From NCBI GenBank assembly GCA_005880345.1, contig VBGE01000102.1, positions 2,881 to 9,185 of the forward strand: a stretch of DNA of 6,305 nucleotides. Reading direction: 5' to 3'. Every line of letters starts with the position of its first letter. The first letter of the stretch is position 1. The notes beneath the pieces are model-generated. The model was given only the letters and a program-made list of their open reading frames with translations, had not been told where the DNA came from and searched no databases. Positions 1 to 6,305 of this stretch are shown here, piece after piece. The position numbers and the translations under genes are program-made. This DNA comes from Chloroflexota bacterium. GTDB taxonomy: Bacteria > Chloroflexota > Dormibacteria > Dormibacterales > Dormibacteraceae.

Positions 1-1
1 C

Positions 2-2671
2 CTCGCGACCGGCTACGCGTCGTACTTCCTCATCGTCTGGGACTTCTACAACTACGCCCGGCAGAGCGGCATCGTGGTCGGGCCCGGGCGCGGCAGCGCC
101 GCCGGAAGCCTCGTCTCCTACTGCCTCGGCATCACCAACCTCGACCCCATCCAGCACGGCCTCATCTTCGAGCGGTTCCTCAACATCGACCGCGTGTCGA
201 TGCCCGACATCGACTGCGACTTCTCGGTCGAAGGACGCGAGCGCGTCATCCGCTACGTCTCGGAGAAGTACGGCTTCGATCGCGTCGCGCAGATCATCAC
301 CTTCACGACGATGGCCTCCAAGGCCGCGATCCGCGACGTGGGTCGCGTGCTGGAGGTGCCGCTGCGCGACACCGACCGCCTCGCCAAGCTCGTGCCGGTG
401 TGGCAGGGCCGCTCCAAGACGCTCGAGGACACAGTCAAGGAGGTCCCCGAGTTCCGCGAGGCCTATGAGTCGAGCGACGAGGCGAAGCGGCTCGTCGACG
501 TGGCCAAGACGCTCGAGGGTGTGTCGCGCAACGTGAGCACGCACGCGGCGGGCGTTGTCATCGCTCCCGAGCCGCTTGTGCATTACACGCCGCTGCAATA
601 CGGCCCCGGCCGCGAGGCGGTGATCACGCAGTACGACATGAAGGCGGTCGGCGACATCGGCCTGTTGAAGATCGACTTCCTGGGGCTGCAGAACCTCGAC
701 ATCATCGCCACGTGCATGCGGCTGGTGAAGGAGAGGCAGGGCATCGAGATCGACCTGGAGCATCTGCCTTTCGACGACGCGAAGACCTACGAGCTCATCT
801 CCGCGGGCGACACGCACGGCACGTTCCAGCTCGAAGGCGCGGGCATGCGCCGGATGCTCATGGACATGCGCCCGTCGCGCTTCGAGGACATCATCGTCGC
901 CATCGCGCTCTTCCGGCCCGGACCGATGCAGGACATCCCCGCCTACATCGCGCGCAAGCACGGCCGCGAGCGCATCGAGTACCCGCACGAGTGGCTCGAG
1001 CCGATCCTCCAGCCGACGTACGGCGTGTTCACCTACCAGGAGCAGGTGATGGAGGCCGCGCGCGTGCTGGCGGGCTTCAAGCTCTCGGAGGCCGACATCC
1101 TCCGTTCCGCGATGGGCAAGAAGGACAGGGTCAAGATGGCCCAGCAGCGCCAGAAGTTCGTCCAGGGCGCGGTTGGGAAAGGCATAGCCGAGCCGGCGGC
1201 TGAGCACCTTTTCGACCGCATCGCCGCCTTCGCGTCGTACGGATTCAACAAGAGCCACTCCGCCGCGTACGCGGTGATCAGCTACCAGACCGCGTATCTC
1301 AAGGCCAACTACCCGCTCGAGTACATGACCTCGCTGCTCATCCACATGGAGGGCAACGCCGAGCGTGTGGCGACCGCCATCGTCGACTGCCGGCTGCGAG
1401 GCATCGACGTGCTGGCGCCCGACATCAACCACTCCCGCGCCGATTTTTCAATGACTGCCGGACAGCTCCCCTCTCCCCCCAGGGGAGAGGGCCAGGGAGA
1501 GGGGCGTGGAGATGGCCAACGAGAGGGGCGTGGTGAGGGGCATGGAGAGGGGCGTGGCAGCATTCAGTTCGGGCTGGCCGCGATCAAGAACGTGGGCCGC
1601 CACGCGGTGGAGAGCATCGTCGCGCTGCGCGAGGCGGACGGAGCCTTCAAGTCGCTGGAGGACCTGTGCGAGCGCACGTCTGCGATCCAGGACGTCAACC
1701 GGCGCGTCCTCGAAGCGCTGGTCCAGTCGGGCGCATGCGACACGCTCGGCGAGCGGGCACGCCTCATCGCCGCGCTGGACCACGCGGTGAGCCGCGCGGA
1801 GCGTGCGCGTCGCGACCGCGAGTCGGGCCAGACCTCACTGCTCGACATGGTGGGATCGCCTGAGGTCGCGGCCGACGACTTCGGACTGACGATCGACGTG
1901 GCGCCGATGGCGGGCGAGGAGAAGTTGCGCCTGGAGAAGGAGCTCCTCGGTCTCTACCTGAGCGACCATCCGCTGCGCCGCATCACCGCCGAGCTCGCCC
2001 GGCTGTCCGACACCCAGGCCGTGGAGGTCACGAGCGCGCTGCAGGACACCGAGGTACGGGTCGCCGGGCTGGTGCGCGAGGTGCGTCGCGTCGTCACGCG
2101 CAAGGGCCAGATCATGGCCTATGCCACCCTCGAAGACCTGACCGGGGCGGTCGACATCGTGTTGTTCCCGCGCGTGTTCGAGCAGGCGCGCTTGCTTTTC
2201 GAGCCGGACAAGGTGGTCGTCGTGCAGGGCAAGGTCGACGCTCGAGCCGGCAGCACGCGCGCGAGCGGCGCCGTCATCTCGCCCGTCGATCCGGAAGTGG
2301 AGGCCGAGGTCGAAACTGCATCCGTCGTCGCGGACATGGCATGGCTGTGGGATGACCCGGAATGCGTGCCCGTCTCGCGCCGCCAGCTCGTCCACGTGCG
2401 CATTCCAAGCAGCGACGCCGGCCTGGCCGACCGCCTGGAGGCGGTGCTCGCGCGGCACCCAGGGACCGACGAGGTGGTGCTGCACGTCGTGGTCGGGAGC
2501 CGCGAGGTGGTCGTGAATTCCGATCGTTATCATGTGCTGGCCGGTCCGGCGCTGGTCTCGGAGATCGAGGAGCTGGTCGGCGGCGCCGCGACGCGACTGG
2601 AGACGGTGCGGCCGAAGGCACAGGCCAACGGGAATGGACGGGGGTACGGTGACAGAGGACGAAGAGGCTAG
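2..2671 (+). CDS. dnaE: DNA polymerase III alpha subunit, 5'-truncated by window edge
   Basis: This is the catalytic subunit of the replicative polymerase; it copies the chromosome in the cytoplasm as part of the Pol III holoenzyme. The reading frame is open from base 2, so the gene begins upstream; the GTG at 74 lies inside the conserved palm segment and is not a start. 889 residues are visible; the family is usually about 1,150-1,200, so the PHP domain and first part of the palm are missing. Numbering from base 2, the palm has [10 protein letters not shown] (about 27-36), the metal-binding aspartates of PDIDCDF (D69 and D71, matching E. coli D401 and D403) and the third aspartate in KIDFLGL (D225, matching D555). 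Fingers follow, with [12 protein letters not shown]. Next come helix-hairpin-helix segments (from IKNVG, base 1583), a likely internal beta-clamp motif QTSLL (610-614, where E. coli has QADMF), and an OB fold (about 684-755). The Gly/Arg-rich tail overlaps mtrB. A repeat interrupts the loop before the HhH region (separate entry). Family assignment is secure. Confidence 0.98.
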   Translation, partial: LATGYASYFLIVWDFYNYARQSGIVVGPGRGSAAGSLVSYCLGITNLDPIQHGLIFERFLNIDRVSMPDIDCDFSVEGRERVIRYVSEKYGFDRVAQIITFTTMASKAAIRDVGRVLEVPLRDTDRLAKLVPVWQGRSKTLEDTVKEVPEFREAYESSDEAKRLVDVAKTLEGVSRNVSTHAAGVVIAPEPLVHYTPLQYGPGREAVITQYDMKAVGDIGLLKIDFLGLQNLDIIATCMRLVKERQGIEIDLEHLPFDDAKTYELISAGDTHGTFQLEGAGMRRMLMDMRPSRFEDIIVAIALFRPGPMQDIPAYIARKHGRERIEYPHEWLEPILQPTYGVFTYQEQVMEAARVLAGFKLSEADILRSAMGKKDRVKMAQQRQKFVQGAVGKGIAEPAAEHLFDRIAAFASYGFNKSHSAAYAVISYQTAYLKANYPLEYMTSLLIHMEGNAERVATAIVDCRLRGIDVLAPDINHSRADFSMTAGQLPSPPRGEGQGEGRGDGQREGRGEGHGEGRGSIQFGLAAIKNVGRHAVESIVALREADGAFKSLEDLCERTSAIQDVNRRVLEALVQSGACDTLGERARLIAALDHAVSRAERARRDRESGQTSLLDMVGSPEVAADDFGLTIDVAPMAGEEKLRLEKELLGLYLSDHPLRRITAELARLSDTQAVEVTSALQDTEVRVAGLVREVRRVVTRKGQIMAYATLEDLTGAVDIVLFPRVFEQARLLFEPDKVVVVQGKVDARAGSTRASGAVISPVDPEVEAEVETASVVADMAWLWDDPECVPVSRRQLVHVRIPSSDAGLADRLEAVLARHPGTDEVVLHVVVGSREVVVNSDRYHVLAGPALVSEIEELVGGAATRLETVRPKAQANGNGRGYGDRGRRG
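1463..1558. repeat. In-frame palindrome plus tandem 12/24-nt repeat inside dnaE
   Basis: The segment opens with a perfect 10-bp inverted repeat, CCCTCTCCCC (1469-1478) and GGGGAGAGGG (1482-1491), with a 3-nt loop. It continues as a tandem array in which the 13-mer GAGAGGGGCGTGG occurs exactly at 1497, 1521 and 1545, a strict 24-nt period. More divergent 12-nt half-units sit at 1509 and 1533. Because 12 and 24 are multiples of three, the dnaE frame is kept and reads as a Gly/Glu/Arg-rich stretch with a four-residue rhythm ([20 protein letters not shown]). Alignment from memory to E. coli DnaE puts it in the short loop between the PPDIN-type motif and the conserved (I/V)xxGLxAIKxVG segment. That position should tolerate extra residues, and neither active site nor clamp motif is touched. 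CCCTCTCCC-headed palindromes are common dispersed repeats in many bacterial genomes, so this is probably one family member that landed in a gene. The exact ends are approximate. Confidence 0.85.
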
Positions 2672-2879
2672 CGGTCGCTACATCGTGGTCAAGGCGCTGG
2701 AAGACGGGGTCGTGATCATGGGCCTGACGCGCGGCAAGGACACTCGCTCCCACCACTCCGAACGGCTGGATGCCGGCGAGGTGCTCATCGCCCAGTTCAC
2801 CGGGCTCACCGCCGCGATCAAGGTGCGCGGCAAAGCCGAGATCATGACCGACGTGGGGAAGGTGGCCTCCGGGCTCTAG
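2649..2879 (+). CDS. mtrB: TRAP: trp RNA-binding attenuation protein
   Basis: The 76-aa product closely matches Bacillus TRAP (75 aa) along its length: [35 protein letters not shown] and [10 protein letters not shown] are family signatures. TRAP forms an 11-subunit ring that, when loaded with L-tryptophan, wraps RNA made of (G/U)AG triplets and lowers expression of trp biosynthesis and transport genes. Numbered from GTG, the three basic RNA-binding positions are R39 (Lys37 in B. subtilis), K58 and R60. Pocket positions T27, G29, T32, Q49 and T51 are kept. S34 replaces Phe32, A55 replaces Ser53 and L53 replaces His51. GTG 2649 was chosen because it gives the family length and has a GGGGG run (2640-2644) just upstream, although the 4-nt spacing is tight. 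ATG 2634 in the same frame (81 aa, AGG at 2622-2624) is a real alternative. Either start lies inside the end of dnaE, implying one transcript and coupled translation. The RNA targets are not in this window. Confidence 0.93.
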   Translation: MTEDEEASGRYIVVKALEDGVVIMGLTRGKDTRSHHSERLDAGEVLIAQFTGLTAAIKVRGKAEIMTDVGKVASGL

Positions 2880-3256
2880 CCCCGCTCGACCGGGAGGCCG
2901 GCCGCCTTCCACGCTTCGAAGCCACCGATGATGTCGGTCGCGTTGACCAGTCCCAGGTCCTGGAGCGAGGCGGCGGCCAGGCTCGAGGAATAGCCCTGCG
3001 CGCAGACGACGATGACACGGACGCCGGGGCTCGTCGCCTGGGGGACGTGGTCGGGCGAGGTGGGGTCGAGGCGCCACTCCATGATGGTCCGGTCGATGGC
3101 CAGCGCCCCGGGAATCTCGCCGTCGCGCTCGCGTTGTTCCGTCGTCCGCGCGTCGACGATCAGGGCGCCGTTCGCTTGCTCCGCGGCCGCCTCCTCAGGG
3201 GTGACGCGCTTGAGTCGCCGGCGAGCTTTTTCGAGGATGCGGTCGATGGTAGCCAT
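2876..3256 (-). CDS. Single-domain rhodanese-like protein
   Basis: The 126-aa product is one rhodanese domain preceded by a short basic helix ([17 protein letters not shown]). Family hallmarks are [21 protein letters not shown] (about 32-52), the strand VRVIVVC ending in the probable persulfide-carrying Cys85, the active-site loop CAQGYSS (85-91), and the C-terminal [15 protein letters not shown]. Such proteins move sulfane sulfur from donors such as thiosulfate or persulfides to acceptor thiols, or act as sulfur carriers; no signal peptide is visible, so it is presumably cytoplasmic. The usual CxxGxRS loop has Ser in place of Arg here, a form I associate with actinobacterial-type GYSSS rhodaneses. 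ATG 3256 is preferred; a TTG at 3268 would add four residues. No clear Shine-Dalgarno is seen for either, so the message may be nearly leaderless. It faces mtrB tail-to-tail and diverges from the tRNA gene. The domain is certain; the substrate is unknown. Confidence 0.93.
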   Translation of the reverse strand: MATIDRILEKARRRLKRVTPEEAAAEQANGALIVDARTTEQRERDGEIPGALAIDRTIMEWRLDPTSPDHVPQATSPGVRVIVVCAQGYSSSLAAASLQDLGLVNATDIIGGFEAWKAAGLPVERG

Positions 3257-3282
3257 CAGACTGGCCAAGAATATCGAGCGGA

Positions 3283-3288
3283 TAGAAT
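3283..3288 (+). promoter_or_regulatory. Possible -10 element for the tRNA-Thr gene
   Basis: TAGAAT on the + strand, five of six matches to TATAAT, lies 14 nt before the mature tRNA 5' end. That would put transcription start a few bases ahead of the tRNA. The area is locally AT-richer than the rest of the window. No convincing TTGACA-like -35 is seen at 16-18 nt spacing (around 3259-3266), so this call is weak. The same short region must also hold the promoter of the divergent rhodanese, for which TATTCT on the minus strand (3268-3273) is a candidate -10. Confidence 0.35.
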
Positions 3289-3302
3289 CGACCGGAAGCC
3301 CC

Positions 3303-3378
3303 GCCCACGTAGCTCAGGCGGTAGAGCATCTCCTTGGTAAGGAGAAGGTCCCCGGTTCGAATCCGGGCGTGGGCTCCA
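3303..3378 (+). tRNA. tRNA-Thr (anticodon GGT), CCA encoded
   Basis: A full cloverleaf folds by eye. The acceptor stem is GCCCACG (3303-3309) with CGTGGGC (3368-3374). The D stem is GCTC (3312-3315) with GAGC (3324-3327) and an 8-nt loop containing GG. The anticodon stem is TCTCC (3329-3333) with GGAGA (3341-3345) and loop TTGGTAA. The variable loop is AGGTC. The T stem is CCCGG (3351-3355) with CCGGG (3363-3367) and the standard TTCGAAT loop. All stems are perfectly paired. Anticodon GGT (3336-3338) reads threonine ACC, and ACT by wobble; in a GC-rich genome ACC is a heavily used codon. The discriminator base is T (3375) and CCA is genome-encoded (3376-3378). It is a lone tRNA gene here and is not embedded in any protein gene. 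Confidence 0.98.
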
Positions 3379-3402
3379 ATCCGAGCCAAATGAATCCGCA
3401 CG

Positions 3403-3414
3403 TTTGGCGCCAAA
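3403..3414. repeat. 12-nt perfect palindrome between tRNA-Thr and the LAL gene
   Basis: TTTGGCGCCAAA is a perfect palindrome in the 42-nt spacer between the end of the tRNA and the stop codon of the convergent LAL gene. CG at 3401-3402 and CG at 3416-3417 extend the symmetry, with one extra A on the right. It lies 6 nt beyond the LAL stop and 24 nt beyond the tRNA CCA. The convergent position suits a bidirectional terminator, but the symmetry has no natural loop, the hairpin would be short, and there is no T-tract after it, so it is a poor intrinsic terminator. A dimeric protein binding site is equally possible. No function can be assigned. Confidence 0.35.
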
Positions 3415-3420
3415 ACGGAC

Positions 3421-6174
3421 CTATCGCCGTGCTGAATCCATCGACGGAGCCAGCGCGGTGCGTAGCTCGTCGCGAGTGCGGATCTCGAGCTTGTCGTAGA
3501 CGTGCCGCAGGTGGTACTCGACCGTCTTCGGGCTCAAATAGAGCCGTGCAGCCGCCTCGCGCGTGGTCAATCCCTCCGCCAGCGTCATCGCCACCTGCAG
3601 CTCCTGCGGCGTGAGCTGCCGGCGGTAGCGATCATCGCGGACCCGCGCCGTCTCCCCAGTGGCTTCGAGCTCGCTCGACGCGCGGTCTGACCAGGGCGCC
3701 GCGCCGAGCTGTTCGAAGATCTTCATCGCTGCGCCCAGGTGGCGCCTGGCCTCGACCCGCCGCCGCGCTCTGCGCAGGCGCTCGCCGTAGTACAGCTCGG
3801 TGCGCGCCCGCTCGAACTGGTCCGACGTCGCCTCGTGGTGGCGCAAGGCGGCGTCGAACTCGCCCGCGAAACCGTCTTCGCCCGCAACCAGGGCGCGGGC
3901 TCGCGCGGCACGCGCCAGGCTGAACGGCTGACCCTTCGCTTCAGCGCTTCGCACGAAGCTTTCGGTCGCCGCTCGCGCCTCCGCCACCCGGCCCAGACGC
4001 ACCAAGGCGTCGGCCATGTCCGGGAGCGGCGAGACGTCTGGGTCGTCGATCGCGATCTCCTCGAGAAACTCCGCGCACGACGAGAAATGCTGCAGCGCGT
4101 CCCCGGCGCGGCCCAGGCCGAGGTCGAGCAAGCCGAGGGCGATCATCGACCACGCGACAAACAGCGCCATTCCGTACCGCTCAGCCAATGCCCGCGCCTC
4201 GGCTGCGTGCGCGCGGCATTCCTCTTCACGTCCTTCGAGCGCGTCGAGCCACGCCATTCCCGCGATGGCGCCGGCGAGCCAGGTGTGCTGCGTCGTCTCT
4301 CGCGCAACGCGCGCGCACTCCTCGTACCTGGCGCGGGCGAGCTCCCATCGGTCTGTCGCCGCCGCGTCGCGACCCAGCATGAACAGCGCCGACGGGAGCG
4401 TCGCGGTAGGGGCATGTTCGCGAGCCTGGGCGAGCGTTCTGTCGAGCAGGTCTCGCCCGGAGTCCGCTTCACGCAGCCATAAACCCGCGAGACCTGCGCA
4501 CGTCCAGACAAGAGGGTCCACGTTCTCCGCGGGAATCGACCGAAAGAGCTCGACACTTTCATGGAGTCGCTGCGGTCCATCCGAGCCCCGCCCGGCCATG
4601 ACCGCGAGCACTCCGTACGCGACCTTGGCGAACACCGAAATCTCAGCCGGGTCTCCAGCTTTCAAGAGCGCCAGCGCCTTTGTCGCCGCGGTCAGCGTGG
4701 TCGCGGGGTGGCCGGCGCCGTATGCCGACACCGATGCATCAGCCAGCATCCGGATGGCCTTCAACCGATCTCGGGTCTCAACCCCCAGCGCCGCGGCCAC
4801 CATCTGCCGGTAGCCATCCATGACGGCACCGCGCCGCATGGCGATGTGACCCTCGAGGTTGTCGATGTCCGCCATGAGCTCCGCGTCCTGAGCCAGCTTC
4901 CGCGCCTCGTGCAGCAATTCGACTGCGCGCTCGGCCTGACCCGCCAGCCACGAGTTCTCTGCAGCCCGAAAGAAGCGAAGGCTCCGGAGTTCGACGCTTT
5001 CGGTGAGCCGGGCTGCCTCGGCCAGCGCACCCGCCGCGGCCTCGTAGCCGGTGCTTTCACGTGCGCGCTGCGCGGCCTGCTCGAGGGCGGCGGCGGCCTC
5101 CGAGTCGGGACCGGTTGCGGCCGCCGCCAGGTGCCAGGCCCGACGGTCGATGTCATCTGGACCGGTCGAGGCGCCGGCCAGTGCGCGGTGTGTGGCTCGG
5201 CGCTGCGCCAAAGAAGCCGAGTGGTAGATCGCCGCGCGCGCGAGCGGATGGGTGAACGCGACCCGGTCGCCCTCGGGCTTGACCAGCGCGGAGGTGCGCG
5301 CCGCCTCATCCACGTCGGCGGCCTCGATGCCCAGCGCAGCGGCAGCGCGATTCAAGAGCGCCAGGTCCGAGCTTCCGGAAGCGGCCATCAACAGCAGCGC
5401 TTGCCGGATGCGCTCGGGTAGCGACTCGAGCCGCCGCAGGTAGGAGCGCTCGACACTGGTGGCAACCGGAAGGTCGAGTGGCTGGCTCAGCTGCAGATCC
5501 CCTCGCGCGAGCTCGAGAAGGGCGAGCGGATTGCCTCCTGTCGCACGCACGAGGCGCTCGACCTGCTCAGCGGCAATACCGGACGGGCCCGCAGCCTCGA
5601 GCAGCGTCGCTGCGGAACCGGCATCGATGCCGCCCAGGCTCAGCTCCGCGATTCCCGCCGCCAGAAACGGCGACGCCTCGCCTTCGCGAACCGCAATGAC
5701 CACAGCCACGGGGTCCGCCACCAGGCGCCGGATGGCAAACGCGATCGCTTCCGCAGAAGCGCGGTCGAGCCAGTGCGCGTCATCGACCATCACGAGCAGC
5801 GGACCGTCATCCGCGTACATCGAGATGAGGCTGAGCACCGCAGCGCCGACGATCAGCCGGTCGGCCTCGATGCGAGGGCCGAGAGCCAGCGACGACCGCA
5901 GCGCGGCGGCATGCATCGCGGGCAGCCGGTCCAGCATGGCGAGGGCAGGCAGGAGGAGCTCGTGCAGTCCGGCGAACGGCACATCTGCTTCGAACTCGAC
6001 TCCGCGGGCAGCCAGCACGCGCATCTCACCCGCGTGCGCGGTCGCATGCTCGAGGAGGGCAGTCTTGCCGATCCCGGGTTCTCCTCGTATCACCAGACGG
6101 GCGCTCCGGCCCAGCCTGGCCGTGGCCAGTGCCTCTTCGATCGCGCGAAGCTCGGGATCGCGGCCGACCAGCAC
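3421..6174 (-). CDS. LAL-family LuxR transcriptional regulator with ATPase domain
   Basis: The 917-aa product has the three-part layout of large ATP-binding LuxR (LAL, MalT-like) regulators. The N-terminal AAA/STAND-type ATPase has Walker A GEPGIGKT (31-38), Walker B LLVMVDD followed by AHWLD (126-137), and the conserved GGNPLALLEL (213-222). A long, Ala/Leu-rich helical middle (about 330-840) looks like degenerate TPR repeats, usual for ligand or partner sensing. The C-terminal LuxR helix-turn-helix (about 854-917) has LTPQELQVA, GLTTREAAARLYLSPKTVEYHL as scanning and recognition helices, then VYDKLEIRTRDEL. Such proteins are cytoplasmic; ATP and inducer promote oligomerisation and activation of target promoters. 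GTG 6174 begins the standard MLVGRDPEL N-terminus, and an in-frame TGA at 6187-6189 rules out longer forms; no Shine-Dalgarno is visible. It stands alone, divergent from a partial gene at 6284 that may be a target. The effector cannot be read from sequence. No truncation or frameshift is seen. Confidence 0.95.
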   Translation of the reverse strand: MLVGRDPELRAIEEALATARLGRSARLVIRGEPGIGKTALLEHATAHAGEMRVLAARGVEFEADVPFAGLHELLLPALAMLDRLPAMHAAALRSSLALGPRIEADRLIVGAAVLSLISMYADDGPLLVMVDDAHWLDRASAEAIAFAIRRLVADPVAVVIAVREGEASPFLAAGIAELSLGGIDAGSAATLLEAAGPSGIAAEQVERLVRATGGNPLALLELARGDLQLSQPLDLPVATSVERSYLRRLESLPERIRQALLLMAASGSSDLALLNRAAAALGIEAADVDEAARTSALVKPEGDRVAFTHPLARAAIYHSASLAQRRATHRALAGASTGPDDIDRRAWHLAAAATGPDSEAAAALEQAAQRARESTGYEAAAGALAEAARLTESVELRSLRFFRAAENSWLAGQAERAVELLHEARKLAQDAELMADIDNLEGHIAMRRGAVMDGYRQMVAAALGVETRDRLKAIRMLADASVSAYGAGHPATTLTAATKALALLKAGDPAEISVFAKVAYGVLAVMAGRGSDGPQRLHESVELFRSIPAENVDPLVWTCAGLAGLWLREADSGRDLLDRTLAQAREHAPTATLPSALFMLGRDAAATDRWELARARYEECARVARETTQHTWLAGAIAGMAWLDALEGREEECRAHAAEARALAERYGMALFVAWSMIALGLLDLGLGRAGDALQHFSSCAEFLEEIAIDDPDVSPLPDMADALVRLGRVAEARAATESFVRSAEAKGQPFSLARAARARALVAGEDGFAGEFDAALRHHEATSDQFERARTELYYGERLRRARRRVEARRHLGAAMKIFEQLGAAPWSDRASSELEATGETARVRDDRYRRQLTPQELQVAMTLAEGLTTREAAARLYLSPKTVEYHLRHVYDKLEIRTRDELRTALAPSMDSARR

Positions 6175-6283
6175 GGCTAAAGCTTGTCAAATCCCCTGAG
6201 CGCCGAAGAACTAGGTGGGGACCCTGATGCGAGCCATCCGGGCCGGCCATAGGGTCGGGACATCTCATTCAGGAGGTGCCGTA
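6175..6283. promoter_or_regulatory. Divergent intergenic region between LAL regulator and partial gene
   Basis: This 109-nt spacer must contain the control signals for both flanking genes. On the minus strand a consensus TTGACA occurs at 6190-6185, but it is only 10 nt from the LAL GTG and has no -10 at the right distance, so it probably is not that gene's promoter. On the + strand, TAGGGT (6250-6255) is a weak -10 candidate for the gene at 6284. An inverted repeat, GACCCT (6220-6225) and AGGGTC (6251-6256), encloses a GGCCGGCC palindrome (6241-6248) and could be an operator or leader hairpin. None of these is decisive. Confidence 0.4.
6271..6277 (+). promoter_or_regulatory. Strong Shine-Dalgarno for the gene at 6284
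   Basis: AGGAGGT is essentially the full anti-16S complement and lies 6 nt before an ATG at 6284. It is the strongest ribosome binding site in the window and is the main reason for calling the gene cut off by the right edge. Confidence 0.75.
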
Positions 6284-6305
6284 ATGGCAATCCAGGCCCC
6301 ACCAG
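6284..6305 (+). CDS. Start of an unidentified protein, truncated by window edge
   Basis: Only seven complete codons are visible, reading MAIQAPP. A gene start is supported by the AGGAGGT ribosome binding site at good spacing and by the divergent arrangement with the LAL regulator. The product cannot be recognised from so few residues. Genes divergent from a LAL regulator are sometimes its targets, but that is only a positional hint here. Confidence 0.6.

Noticed and set aside
74..76. GTG at 74 as the start of dnaE
   Set aside because: The frame is open to the window edge, and the upstream residues ([13 protein letters not shown]) are conserved DnaE palm sequence.
1485..1560. GAG-rich repeat in dnaE mRNA, upstream of mtrB, as a possible TRAP autoregulatory site
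   Set aside because: TRAP needs about 9-11 NAG triplets with 2-3 nt spacers. Here triplets are mostly 12 nt apart; only three (1487, 1493, 1499) have 3-nt spacing, so a ring could not be wrapped.
1309..1783. Minus-strand open frames rich in Pro-Ser-Leu through the dnaE repeat
   Set aside because: They are antisense readings of the repeat and of a well-conserved polymerase gene, with no domain or ribosome binding site.
2274..3077. 267-codon minus-strand open frame spanning dnaE, mtrB and the rhodanese
   Set aside because: It crosses three well-supported genes, is Arg/Pro-rich as expected of a GC-rich shadow frame, and resembles no family.
3012..3614. 200-codon + strand open frame covering the tRNA
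   Set aside because: It runs through a perfect tRNA gene and antisense to the rhodanese and LAL genes, and has no recognisable protein features.
4016..4813. 265-codon + strand Ser/Ala/Arg-rich open frame
   Set aside because: It is entirely antisense to the LAL regulator, with composition typical of GC-rich shadow frames.
6185..6190. Consensus TTGACA on the minus strand as a -35 box for the LAL gene
   Set aside because: It is too close to the GTG start; the matching -10 would fall inside the coding region, where the sequence is GC-rich and unlike TATAAT.

Overview
The window is very GC-rich throughout, with strong G/C preference at third codon positions. It carries a single-polypeptide DnaE-type replicative polymerase, a TRAP-type tryptophan-sensing RNA-binding protein, a tRNA-Thr with an encoded CCA end, and a large ATPase regulator of the LAL (LuxR) family. 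Together these suggest a high-GC bacterium of the Terrabacteria side, such as Chloroflexota (Limnocylindria-like), Dormibacterota or a deep Actinomycetota lineage. This placement is inference from gene content only; nothing in the window fixes the taxon.

Layout, left to right. (1) The 3' three-quarters of dnaE runs on the + strand to 2671; its start and PHP domain lie upstream of the window. A low-complexity, palindrome-headed tandem repeat is inserted in frame in dnaE at about 1463-1558. (2) A 76-codon mtrB (TRAP) gene starts inside the last codons of dnaE, 23 nt before its stop, so the two are probably co-transcribed and translationally coupled. (3) A small single-domain rhodanese is on the minus strand, tail-to-tail with mtrB; the two stop codons share the palindrome CTAG at 2876-2879. 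(4) A complete tRNA-Thr(GGT) gene lies at 3303-3378 on the + strand, divergent from the rhodanese. (5) A 42-nt spacer with a 12-nt perfect palindrome precedes the stop of a 917-aa LAL-type regulator that fills 3421-6174 on the minus strand. (6) A 109-nt divergent intergenic region leads to the first seven codons of a + strand gene with a strong Shine-Dalgarno sequence, cut by the window end.

The genes do not form one pathway. dnaE is chromosomal housekeeping. mtrB would, by homology, sense free tryptophan and bind (G/U)AG-repeat RNA to control trp genes located elsewhere. The rhodanese and the LAL regulator are generic accessory functions without an obvious partner in view. The most notable points are the dnaE-mtrB overlap, the altered RNA-contact and tryptophan-pocket positions in this TRAP, and the repeat inserted in frame in an essential polymerase gene. 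I saw no mobile element genes, CRISPR array or other defence system.
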